Below, piece by piece: positions 24,431 to 35,800 of a stretch of DNA of 64,000 bases (positions are counted from its first letter, which is position 1; each line of letters opens with the position of its first letter). The notes beneath the pieces were generated by a model, which worked only from the letters and a program-made list of their open reading frames with translations, was not told the origin of the DNA and did no database searches. A program made the translations under genes and the position numbers. The DNA lies in NCBI GenBank assembly GCA_963693315.1, contig OY856186.1, forward strand, positions 367,529,859-367,593,858, written 5' to 3'. The DNA is from Diogma glabrata (taxonomy: Eukaryota; Arthropoda; Insecta; Diptera; Cylindrotomidae).

Positions 24431-27400
24431 ATTTATATTTATGTTTATTGTTTCCAGTTACTATTAAACTAACTAGCTGTAAAGCCTGGGCTTTTCAATC
24501 TGAACATAGATACTTATGGTTTATTTTTATCCAAAGGTTTTTTAAAAATTGTTAAATGATACAAGCTGAACCGTTGGCAGACTCTACCAAGGAAAAAATC
24601 TCTAAATAAACTTATTAGCTTATAAGACCATGATGGTCTTATAATATAATCAATAAAAATTCAAGAATTTAATAACAATAAATTAATATATAAAAATAAA
24701 ATCGAACCTTAATCTTATAGCTGATTGATGACTTCAATGTTGCAAGTGACTTTCGTCCTTGTATGTCGCTTGTTTTCCTTCTAATTTTTATTTTATGTTT
24801 CCCCAAAATTGTCTAGATCAGTGGATTCATCGAATTTGTTTTCATCGTTTTCATAATTGTATCCAAATTTTGAATTATGTTTATAACTATTTTATAACTA
24901 TTTGAAACTATTTGAAATGATATTCTAACTATAATTTTATCACCCATAATTTTATTGGATTTGTTGGTAACTTTACTATTAATATATCACTACGTTCTAT
25001 ACGATTAAATCGAACGGAAAATCAAATATATTATCTGCATATAATGTTGGTTCAATTGATGGTCCTGAACAAATAACTACATCACCAATGTATTCGAGCG
25101 TACAATGTGCCATGCAAGCATATTTAATTGCATGTCCAAAAATTCTTGCAGACTTCACCAAAACCAAGATGACGTAATTTAGTCCAATTTATTTGTTCCA
25201 CTTTAAAATCGTTTCCATGTGGATTAAACTTTATACAAATAAAAACACTTGCAAATCAAAATAAATATTTTTTTATTCCGTAAATTTGATTACGGCTAAT
25301 CAGAAAATTTTTATAATAAAAATATATATTTTTCGACTTGAAATTAGAAGCTGACTGAATCTAAATTTGCAAAACGTTTTTCAGTACACGAACTTTAAAA
25401 CACTTTGGTTTTGGTTAACCACAAAAACGCGTTACTCAAATTTATAATTATATTTTATTATCACTCGTGAATTCGGAAAAAAACTAACATCATTCATTTA
25501 GAAAAAAAAAGAAAAGACCGCGTATTGAATTTTTTTCTACACACGAACTCGCAGAAAGCTTTATTTAATTTTCTTTTTGATTTCAAATCAAAAAACCAAC
25601 TGACGAAAATCAGCCAACATCCTAGTATTAATAATATTTTAGTCTTAGGAGTAAACGAAACAAATAGATGATTCAGTGCCATCCGTCGCTCTCTTCCGTT
25701 ATACTATCAAAATGAAAAACTAGTTTCTGTTGAGGCTTTGTAACATTCCTATAGAAAACAATTGCAAGAGAAAAGATCTAATATTCCTGTTTCATTTTTT
25801 CTCATTTTAAATGTGTAACAGATAAAAAAATTACAAAGAAAAATCATGTGATTACGCTTAATATTATATTTTAAAATTGCAATGGGCGTCGTCATTTCAT
25901 TATTTCTTTATATACGTTTGATAACAAATTTTTAAAACTTAAGTGTGCCTCATCCGATTTAATATATGTACATTGTGGTTTGTCGAATTGAAATTATGAT
26001 ATGTCACAACATATAGGTTGGTAGTTCAAGGATGGGATGTATAGGATGAATTAACTAAGACCTAATCTCCGCTGATAATGCACCCGGTGTAGGTGTCTGA
26101 TCTGTCGAGCCTTAAATTCCAGTTAATCCACCCTACACATACCCAAATTGTTCTAAATTAGAACCTATTATTATCACATGCTGGATAGAACCAAATTGCG
26201 AGCATAACATAACGCATTGCTGCTGTAATTTCTTTGGAACAACAGTTCACTGATTTTTGAGTGGTCACAAATTCTTTACACCTTCTGAGTCAGCATATAT
26301 ATGTACCTATAATTTAACTCTTTAACTGTTTCCATTGAGTATAATCATCATACAATAGGTGCAATTTTTTGTTTAATTTCGAGTATGCTCGAATGTGGAA
26401 AAAACAATAACCTTTGCTTATTGAATCGGGTTTAAATAACATGCGTACTTCAGTCCCTGCTATTGACATACGAATTAACGTGAAATTTTCCATACGAAAG
26501 GGAGTGTTGGGAGTGTTAGGATTGTTAGGAGAGTTGTCGGAAAAGCTATATTCAGTCAACGGTAGCTTCAATCTTAGCAATGGAATCTTGTTGATAGCAC
26601 GCTATTACTTGCTCGAAGAAATGAGCCTTTATATAACTCTATATCTGGGCTTTTATTATTTAGGAAAACAGTGCGACATATGATCAAGTAATATGCCACT
26701 AGCTAAAATACCAACTATTTGAGCAGTGTTCCTGCAAATGTTTAACAAATTTGTTTGGTACCTCTTAAATTATTTATATTTTCTCTATACTATCATAAAA
26801 TATTGGCCTATGTCATACTTTATATGTGATAGAATTTATTTTTTGCTATCCATTCTTTAACAAAAAAAATAAAAAAATGAAAACAAAGATTTGCATCCAT
26901 CAATAGCTTCTGTAATGGTTGATGATTTCTCCATCTGGGTGTTATTATATATCACAACCAATTTCTCACTCTCTCATTATAAGTAATAATTTTAATTACT
27001 CTTGCAATCACTTATGCTTTTAATGATATGCCAATAAAAAAACCTTTCATTAGTTTATTACACAAAAATTTTATTATTTTACCTAACACTTATCAGAATT
27101 ATTACATCTCGTTAAAAAAAACTCATAACATAACATCGTCAGTTGAACCATAAAATACCTTGAGGCTCTTTAACAAATGATTATATCAGAAATTAAAAAA
27201 CCAATATATTTTCGATTCAAATTAAAATTAAATCAATTATTCCAATTAAGCCAAAATTGGAAACTTGGAATAAGCATAAAAATCAGAAGAATTTTTTATC
27301 AATTATAAATTAAAGAGATGCTGAACAACATGTCACACCTACATATTGTTACGTTACATTTTTAATGTTTATCACTTCTTTTATACTACCTGACATATCT

Positions 27401-27690
27401 ACTGTTAATTAATGCGAACGATATGCATAGTTTTGATTTCGATCTGATAAAATAATTATTTTATTTGTTGGCGACAAAAATTCAGAAGTGTTAAATTTAA
27501 TTATGAAAAAAGATTTACATGTTTTTGTGTCATTTTAATTTTATTTAATTTGTATATGTTGTGGGAACATTTATACGAGATAAATAAAACCATAATAGTA
27601 ATTAATAATTATAAATAAAATATAACACGGTTAATATTTTGTTGGGATGTGAAAGTAAAATTTTGCCACCTAGGTGCGAACGGCCATTAT
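24431..27690. other. AT-rich DNA without recognisable genes
   Basis: No supported gene or repeat. The overlapping open frames at 26314-26683 on both strands arise from a GTTRGGAGTGTT-rich patch (26500-26540) and resemble nothing known. Confidence 0.55.
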
Positions 27691-28600
27691 TGTTTTTAAA
27701 AAATCCATCATAACGTAATCCATACTCCGGTGTATCTAGTTCTCACTCACAATTTGGACTGTAAGATGAGTCTTTAATTTTAGATCTATAGAGATAGGAC
27801 TTCAATGACCTGTCAGAAACTGGTTCATGTAGTAGTCTATTTTCTATCCTCTCTGACCAACCAGCTTTCAACAGGAAGTATAATTCGAAATATTCACCAC
27901 CATTTCCCGAATGTTCATATCTTCTTTGACCTACTGCAATAGCATCTGCTCGAACTTTTTTTTCACTTGTTTGGTCGTGACTTGACCTTTAAGAAAACAA
28001 ATATCTTCTGTGGTTTTGCCAATATATTGATTGGAATGATACCTGCTATACTAATTTGGTTTCGTTTGATACTGTGCGAAAAGCTCAAACTATTTTCAGT
28101 GTAGTTAGTCGGTAGACTAATGTCACCTTCTTTTATGTGACCCAAGTGCAATGGAATTAGATTAAATAGGAGCTCCATTCAATATGATAGAAGCTAAAAT
28201 ATTTTAGTTTTGAGTTTAAAACACACTTTTTTAATATCTATATGAGTTTTTTATTTACCAATTAATTTCGTTAGCTATGCGAACATTATCAAGGATATTT
28301 CTAAACTGATGTGCTAAGGAATCATCATCTTATGATGATGCCAATGACTAAGTAATTGTGCCCATTACTCTCCACCTTCTCTTAGTATTTTTCTAACACA
28401 AATACTACATCATTGTATATAAGGTTCCACAGAACTGATCCTTTTGGTACTCCACCTGTAATTTTATATTATTTACACCGTCTTTCGTATCATATTTTGA
28501 TACCTTATTACAGAAGCAATTGACTAAAATTCTTGTTAGATAGTCAGGTGCCCAATGACGAGAAATCTTCTGGCTTCCGACTCCACACAAAAACTGTATA
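27690..28600 (-). pseudogene. Fossil R1-type LINE ORF2 (RT to C-terminal region)
   Basis: Several minus-strand frames together read as the second ORF of an R1-type LINE. Around 28470-28590 there is a segment with RHWAPDYLTRIL and YDTKDGV. It is followed in another frame by ITGGVPKGSV (near 28440-28470), the RT box usually written GVPQGS. At 28020-28060 is ISIAGIIPINILA, the conserved segment after the RT, then at 27760-27960 a stretch ending SYLYRSKIKDSSYSPNC, which matches the C-terminal zinc-knuckle lead-in of this clade. Frameshifts, stops and a missing catalytic Asp-Asp box show it is dead. I recognise the clade from these conserved phrases only. Confidence 0.6.
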
Positions 28601-28634
28601 TAAAACCCTTAACACAGACCGAAATTTTGATACC
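28588..28634 (+). repeat. Relic right end of the Helentron-like family
   Basis: The segment AAAAACTGTATATAAAACCC followed by TTAACACAGACCGAAATTTT (the right end of the family, with CAGACCGAA at 28615-28623) aligns base for base with 12180-12225 apart from scattered changes. The left end and minisatellite are absent, so this is a truncated relic. Confidence 0.6.
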
Positions 28635-28639
28635 TGGGA

Positions 28640-30040
28640 GTCGTCTGATGAAGAGAATGAGGTCGTTGTTGAGAATAAGAAGTGAACGAAGAGGATGATG
28701 CAAGAGACCATGTGTTAATTGACGATTACATGGTTTACGAAAATGTTTCGCCTCTATACTGCATAATAAATCCATTAAACTTGGAGCTGACATGGTTACA
28801 AAAAGTTGAAGAAAGATTCATCGTCAGCCTTCTTCACTTCTTACTACCACATGTTCTTGTGGTAAGATGGAGAGATAATGTGACAGTAGATGCGTAATCC
28901 AATTATTAGTTTGTGTAACTTCTGGTAATGTGCTGCGATTATCATCAGGCGCAAGTAAAAGCAAGTGAACATCATTATTCCACAAACAATAACAGTAAAT
29001 AATGCAAGTATAAGTTGACTGGATCTCTACGACAATGCCTTGATACATTGATGAATTGGCCGCTTTTCACCAATATCATTTTGAATATAATTGTCAGCGC
29101 TTGGAAACTGCACTATTTAATGGTAATGCAGAAGGACGAAACCCGATATAATAGCTGGCATCCAGGGGTCAAGTCACTAGCACTTTTTTGTTATCTGATA
29201 AGCCTCCAGAATCTCTTTGCCAGCGTCAGCAGTGTGAGAGATAGAAAATATCACATTCCTAGCAAAAGATAGCATTTGCATGTATCACTAATGGATGTTT
29301 AGCGAATACGTTAAAGCTCTCTCAACATTTTGTGTTTCTTAGTTTTTCTCTTAGACTGCCTATGAAAATCTACTAAATGAAATGATTGCCAGTTCTTTGT
29401 CTTTCAATCACCAAATGCGTTTGACTTCTGGCAAACTTGGAACGATACATTTTTTGTATCATGTGTAAACGAAATATCGAACTGGCACGTGTAAATAGAC
29501 TTCTATTTTCGAAAATCGAATATAGTGAGAGAAAAATCTATATACGGTAGTCACCATCCTCTAGGATGTTAAAAACAAAATTCCAGATTGTCTTTGACGT
29601 TCATTTAAATAAGTTTTTATTCGCCTGCATATTAAAGTGGTACTTTATTGCTGTGATTTGCGGCCGTAATGTGTCACTTTTTAACCATATATTTTGTTGT
29701 CATAGTTACGTCCAAAAAATAAAAAACATTTGTATTTGTTTAAATTCTATAAAAAACAGAAATTTTTTATCAAAGCAACCTTTAAATTCAAAATTTCATT
29801 ATCTAATTAAATTTATTGTCATAGTCATTACAAACTCGACTCTCGATCAAGTAGTATGTTTATTTTTCTCTATCGTAAATATAATATTCAATAATTATTA
29901 ATAAAACAATTTCTTTTGATTATTTAAAATATTTTTGCTTTAAAATTAGTGAAAACAAAAGTGAATAATATAGGTAAACAAAAAATATTATTGTGCTAGG
30001 TTTACACTAGCTGTAACAAGTTTTATTACTTGTTATTAAA
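28640..30040. other. AT-rich DNA, possible unidentified fossil ORFs
   Basis: The frames at 28682-28897 and 29015-29272 are slightly less AT-rich and rich in acidic residues, which may mean a decayed transposase, but I cannot match them to a family. From about 29300 to 30040 the DNA is AT-rich. Its last part should include the 5' UTR of the LINE that starts coding at 30065; the LINE's 5' end is not recognisable. Confidence 0.4.
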
Positions 30041-30064
30041 GTGGATCAATGTAACAACCAACAT

Positions 30065-31459
30065 ATGCATGATACGGATCTATCATGCAACTCAATTACA
30101 AAAAAACGAAAAATGGCTAACAGTCTTAAGTTAAGTGAATTAAATAAAATGAAAAAATCTATTAAAATGCAACTACAAAGTGATGGTAATCCAACATCTA
30201 CTAACAGCAGTTCTGCCTACAATATAAAACCATCAAAGCACAAAAATAATAACGGAGATAATGTATCCAACTCAACAGATGACGACACTATGGCCAATGA
30301 CGAAATGATTTCCACCAACATTGTTGCCAATATACCTACATCAAACTCATTTCAAGGTATTGATAACCTTCCATCACAAACTAAAATCAACAACAACAAG
30401 AATCATAAAACAAAAAATGATGCCGTTACACCAATAGTCATTAAAAATTCATCGTTTGTCCTAGTACGAAAATTATTAATTGACAATGAAGTCAAAAATG
30501 CTGATTACAAAATCAAAATCATTAGTATTGGTTTAAAAATAATAACCAATGATAATAATATTAAAACAAAAATAATTGAAATACTGTCTAACGGTGATTT
30601 TGAATATTTTACATTTCCTTCAAAACAAGATAAACCGAATAAATTTATTGTATTCGGGATACCAACAAGTATTAGTGCTAACGAAATTATTGAAGATTTG
30701 TGTTACAACGGCTTTAAATCAGATGATATAATCGAAATCATACCAATTCATACTGATCATCAAAAGATAAACGTCAAATACCACATAATTAAAGTAAAAA
30801 ATGAAATTCCAAAGCAAACTATCCTAAACATCAAATCAATATGCAATATCATTGTAAATATACAACAAGTGCGTAAATATTATTCCAAACCAATTCAATG
30901 TCGGCGATGTCAGATGTATGGACATGGAACATCCCATTGTTATGCTAAAATAAAATGTGTGAACTGCAGTGAACAACATTTATCATCAGAATGTCAATCT
31001 CCACTAATCAAAAAATGTGCCAACTGCTCCGGCACACATGCTGCTAATTTTTCGGACTGTCCAAAGTTTGAAGAGTATAAACTTATCAGAGAAAACTCAA
31101 GGATCAACACAAAAATAAGAAACATTGAAGTGAATATTGCCTCCACCAATAATACAAATTACAAACCTCATCCAATATTACAGATGAATGATCAGTCATT
31201 TCCTGCTCTCCAGCCACCAAAACACTCTACTTTGCATGAAAAATGGAAAAATACATTTAAAGAACAAAAACAAACAGAAACGAACAAAATTTATTCAAGT
31301 AATCAACAAAAAAGTGGTTTGAATATTTTCTCCTATGAAGAAATAGCACAATTAGTTTCCGATATTGTAAATCAATTAGGTAAGTGTAAAAACAAAACTG
31401 AACAATTTAATGCTATCACCTTACTTACAGTTAAATATTTATATAATGATGTCAAGTAA
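30065..31459 (+). CDS. LINE ORF1, gag-like nucleic-acid-binding protein
   Basis: 464 codons from the first in-frame ATG; the frame itself opens at a GTG at 30041. The first 130 residues are Asn/Ser/Lys-rich and low in complexity. Residues about 190-285 (numbered from 30041) form the PRE_C2HC-type domain found before the knuckles of Jockey-group ORF1 proteins (KFIVFGIPTSISANEI). Three zinc knuckles follow: C287-C300 (CRRC...GHG...C), C306-C319 and C326 onward (CANCSGTH). Such proteins bind LINE RNA and act as nucleic acid chaperones. The frame is intact. Its stop overlaps the ORF2 start in ATGATGTCAAGTAA (31446-31459), suggesting that ORF2 is translated by reinitiation or a similar coupling. 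Confidence 0.85.
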   Translation: MHDTDLSCNSITKKRKMANSLKLSELNKMKKSIKMQLQSDGNPTSTNSSSAYNIKPSKHKNNNGDNVSNSTDDDTMANDEMISTNIVANIPTSNSFQGIDNLPSQTKINNNKNHKTKNDAVTPIVIKNSSFVLVRKLLIDNEVKNADYKIKIISIGLKIITNDNNIKTKIIEILSNGDFEYFTFPSKQDKPNKFIVFGIPTSISANEIIEDLCYNGFKSDDIIEIIPIHTDHQKINVKYHIIKVKNEIPKQTILNIKSICNIIVNIQQVRKYYSKPIQCRRCQMYGHGTSHCYAKIKCVNCSEQHLSSECQSPLIKKCANCSGTHAANFSDCPKFEEYKLIRENSRINTKIRNIEVNIASTNNTNYKPHPILQMNDQSFPALQPPKHSTLHEKWKNTFKEQKQTETNKIYSSNQQKSGLNIFSYEEIAQLVSDIVNQLGKCKNKTEQFNAITLLTVKYLYNDVK

Positions 31460-32513
31460 TAATCCATTTTGCAAATTTATTATATGGAATGCCCAAAGCA
31501 TCAAACCAAAAAGCCTCGAGTTCTTTAATTTCCTAGAATCCAACAATATAAGCATGTGTTTTGTAACAGAAACTTGGCTAAAAAACTCTGATAAAATATC
31601 ACATCCAAATTATAAAGTTTATCGTCTTGACCGTCCACCTAAAACTAACAATAATGGTTCTTCCAATGTACATGGTGGTGTTGGTATAATCATAAAAGCA
31701 AATTTATCCCACAAATTACTACCATCCTTCAATCTAAAGTTGATTGAAGCTATTGGGATAAAGATATTTCTCAAAAACAATGATATTACCTGTGTGGCAA
31801 CATATTTCCCAGGAACAAACAAAAAAGACAAACTAAGAGCTTTTAAACAGGACATAAACACATTAACTAATATTAGTGGCAATTTTATAATCGGTGGAGA
31901 CTTAAATGCCAGACACCAATACTGGAATTGCTTTAAGGCCAACCAAGCAGGAAAAATCTTATTTGAAGAATTTTCTAATAAAAACTTCGATATTTACTAT
32001 CCACCTACTCCCACCCACTTCTCCAAAAAATCAAAATATCCATCGACACTTGATTTGCTTCTCACAAACAACACACAAATAATTGGGAATATTAAAACAA
32101 TTAATGATCTTAGTTCGGATCATCTTCCTGTTCAATTTGACCTGTGTTGCACCGGATTATTGTACAGAAACCAAAATACAGACAAATTTGATTTTCGTAA
32201 CGCTAATTGGCCAAAATATAAGCAAATAATTAATGATAACATTGACTTTAACTCTCATCCTAAGCCTAATACATTGACTGATAAAATAGCAGTAGATAAA
32301 GCTATTGAATCACTTATCTCTATCATGAATAATGCTGCAAATATCGCTATCCCTAAAGTTGTTAATTACAAACCATCTAATAACTCTATAATAATTCCCA
32401 ATCATCTCAAAGAAAAAAAGTCCGAGCGGCAGGTATATCCGCTAGAAATAGGTAGATTTCGGGATCAGACAGTTATGTGTGCAATTAGAATCGGATTTAT
32501 CAGATTACTTTAA
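31446..32513 (+). pseudogene. LINE ORF2, endonuclease part, interrupted
   Basis: The start is the first ATG of ATGATG at 31446, overlapping the end of ORF1. It encodes an AP-type endonuclease: WNAQSI (near residue 15 of the mature frame), ETWL, GGVGIIIK, GDLNARHQYWN (catalytic Asp and Asn), TLDLLL and SSDHLPV (catalytic Asp-His), all in order. After LKEKKSERQ (near 32430) the reading becomes non-LINE and ends at 32513. The RT half is at 45437. The endonuclease itself is intact; the protein is split by insertion. Confidence 0.85.
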
Positions 32514-32642
32514 AAAAAACTAACATTAGATACAAATAAAACTAACAATTCATTTTAAAAAACATATTGTGAATTAATGGAAATGAATGTAAAATTAATT
32601 AAAATAGATATAAAATTAACTAAAATTATGCGAAATCTACCT
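32450..32642. repeat. 193-bp segment with 12-bp inverted ends
   Basis: AGGTAGATTTCG (32450-32461) is exactly inverted as CGAAATCTACCT at 32631-32642. The interior is AT-rich and non-coding. No flanking duplication is evident. A related self-complementary hairpin, AGGTAGATTT-(7)-AAATCTACCT, sits at 45389-45415 beside the other LINE junction. Confidence 0.5.
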
Positions 32643-32688
32643 AAAAAAATTTAATTACCGCCACTGAGGTAGAGTACAAGATTTTTTT

Positions 32689-32719
32689 TACTTCACCACA
32701 ATTTTAAATTGTGTGAAGT
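32689..32719. repeat. Near-perfect palindrome
   Basis: ACTTCACCACAATTTTAAATTGTGTGAAGT folds on itself: CACAATTT/AAATTGTG pair without mismatch around a single base, and the flanking ACTTCA/TGAAGT pair with one bulged C. Its role is unknown; it sits just upstream of the array element. Confidence 0.6.
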
Positions 32720-32834
32720 AATGCAATCTATCGTGAAAAAAAAAAATCTTACATACCCCAAATTTTGTTTTTTCTTTTGTTTTGGACCATCCTCTATCCA
32801 AATAGCCAATAAAAATTTTGGTGTACGTCTGTGT

Positions 32835-32869
32835 GTGGGTGGGTGGGTGGGTGGGTGGGTGGGTGGGTG
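32835..32869 (+). repeat. (GGGT)n microsatellite with G-quadruplex potential
   Basis: About eight consecutive GGGT units lie directly before the opening phrase of the array element. Runs of GGG with one-base loops are the strongest class of predicted intramolecular quadruplex. A shortened GGGTGGG trace lies at the matching place in the inverted copy (near 20027), so the run probably belongs to the repeat family. Confidence 0.8.
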
Positions 32870-32877
32870 AGTTTTCT

Positions 32878-35800
32878 GCATAGGATCTTGATGAAACTTT
32901 GGCAAATGATACAGGTTCACTTGAAAATAGAAGATCTGGATTCGTTTTAAATTTGGACAAAATGGCGGGGGGTCTCCCGAACACCTCTAAGTTTAAATCT
33001 TGAATAACTTCTGATCCCGAGCTATGATCTTATTGAAACTTAGTATATAAGGTTTTAATACTGTTTCCAATACTTCTGCATACCAACTTCCGGTTTGTCA
33101 CTTCCGGTTAAAAAGTTTTTTTTTCAGGTGTTTATCCCTACTGTAGCCTACAATTACCAATCGATTTTCATGAAACGTTGCGAAAAGCTTTTAAATAACA
33201 TGAGAAAGATTTTATCAGCTTTTGGAGCACATTGGATAAAGGGTTGGGGGGTCCACCATACAACAGGTGGTTTTTTCCACAAAGTTTTTATGTTTGTTGG
33301 GAGCATAAAACATTCATTCGTGAATGAATTTTGATGACACTTTGGAAAAAGATGCAAACATGTATGACAAAGAACTGATTAGTTTTTGAGCGATAGTGAA
33401 CAAAGTGGTGGGGGGTCCCTGGAGCACCTGTTTTTTTGAAAGCTCTATAACTTCTGTACCCGATAAGCGAATTGGATGAAACTTGGTACATGAGTATGTA
33501 GTACGATTTAAAATAGTTCTGCATCCCAACTTCCGGTTTTTCACTTCCGGTAAAAAAAATTTTTTTGTACTTTTTTGAAGTTTTTTCAGTGTCTTTATGC
33601 ACACTACAGCCTACAATAATGAAGTGATTATAATGAAACTTATGGAATAGGGTTTCAATTAGTGTGAAAAGATAATTATCATGTTTTGGGACACATTGAT
33701 CAAAGTGGTGGGGGTCTACCATACAAATGCTGACTTTTCACACTTTGTTTTTTAAGTTTGTTGGGAGCATACAGACTTCATTCATTATTCAATTTTAATG
33801 ACACTTTGGAAAAAGATGGAAACTTAAGTAACAAAGAACTGATTAGTTTTTGGATAATATTGGAATAAGTGGTGGGGGTCCTCCCGAACACCTGTTTAAT
33901 GTGTCACACTTTTTTCAATGTTTGTTGGGAGCACACAGCATTCGTCTGTGAACGAATTTTGATGACACTTTGGAAAAAGATGCAAACATGTATGGCAAAG
34001 AACTGATTAGTTTTTGAGCGATAGTGAACAAAGTGGTGGGGGGTCCCTGGAGCACCTGTTTTTTTGAAAGCTCTATAACTTCTGTACGTGATAAGCGAAT
34101 TGGATGAAACTTGGTACATGAGTATGTAGTACGGTTTACAATAGTTCTGCATCCCAACTTCCGGTTTTTCACTTCCGGTAAAAAAAATTTTTTTGTACTT
34201 TTTTGAAGTTTTTTCAGTGTCTTTATGCACACTACAGCCTACAATAATGAAGTGATTATAATGAAACTTATGGAATAGGGTTTCAATTAGTGTGAAAAGA
34301 TAATTATCATGTTTTGGGACCCATTGATCAAAGTGGTGGGGGGTCTACCATACAAATGCTGACTTTTCACACTTTGTTTTTAAAGTTTGTTGGGAGCATA
34401 CAGACTTCATTCATTATTCAATTTTAATGACACTTTGGAAAAAGATGGAAACTTAAGTAACAAAGAACTGATTAGTTTTTGGATAATATTGGAATAAGTG
34501 GTGGGGGTCCTCCCGAACACCTGTTTAATGTGTCACACTTTTTTCAATGTTTGTTGGGAGCACACAGCATTCGTCCGTGAACGAATTCTGATGACACTTT
34601 GGAAAAAGATGCAAACATGTATGGCAAAGAACTGATTAGTTTTTGAGCGATAGTGAACAAAGTGGTGGGGGGTCCCTGGAGCACCTGTTTTTTTGAAAGC
34701 TCTATAACTTCTGTACGTGATAAGCGAATTGGATGAAACTTGGTACATGAGTATGTAGTACGGTTTACAATAGTTCTGCATCCCAACTTCCGGTTTTTCA
34801 CTTCCGGTAAAAACAATTTTTTTGTACTTTTTTGAAGTTTTTTCAGTGTCTTTATGCACACTACAGCCTACAATAATGAAGTGATTATAATGAAACTTAT
34901 GGAATAGGGTTTCAATTAGTGTGAAAAGATAATTATCATGTTTTGGGACCCATTGATCAAAGTGGTGGGGGGTCTACCATACAAATGCTGACTTTTCACA
35001 CTTTGTTTTTAAAGTTTGTTGGGAGCATACAGACTTCATTCATTATTCAATTTTAATGACACTTTGGAAAAAGATGGAAACTTAAGTAACAAAGAACTGA
35101 TTAGTTTTTGGATAATATTGGAATAAGTGGTGGGGGTCCTCCCGAACACCTGTTTAATGTGTCACACTTTTTTCAATGTTTGTTGGGAGCACACAGCATT
35201 CGTCCGTGAACGAATTCTGATGACACTTTGGAAAAAGATGCAAACATGTATGGCAAAGAACTGATTAGTTTTTGAGCGATAGTGAACAAAGTGGTGGGGG
35301 GTCCCTGGAGCACCTGTTTTTTTGAAAGCTCTATAACTTCTGTACGTGATAAGCGAATTGGATGAAACTTGGTACATGAGTATGTAGTACGGTTTATAAT
35401 AGTTCTGCATCCCAACTTCCGGTTTTTCACTTCCGGTAAAAAATTTTTTTTTTTACTTTTTTGAAGTTTTTTCAGTGTCTTTATGCACACTACAGCCTAC
35501 AATAATGAAGTGATTATGATGAAACTTATGGAATAGGGTTCCAATTAAAGTGAAAAGATAATTATCATGTTTTGGGACACATTGATCAAAGTGGTGGGGG
35601 GTCTACCATACAAATGCTGACTTTTCACACTTTGTTTTTTAAGTTTGTTGGGAGCATACAGACTTTGTTCATTAATTTATTTTAATGACACTTTGGAAAA
35701 TGATGGAGACTTAAGTAACAAAGAACTGATTAGTTTTTGGATAATATTGGAATAAGTGGTGGGGGTCCTCCCGAACACCTGTTTAATGTGTCACACTTTT

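Noticed and set aside
28640..29272. Possible piggyBac-like transposase fossil
   Set aside because: Acidic and aromatic patches recall such proteins, but no catalytic Asp motif or ordered similarity could be found, and no TTAA-flanked ends are visible.
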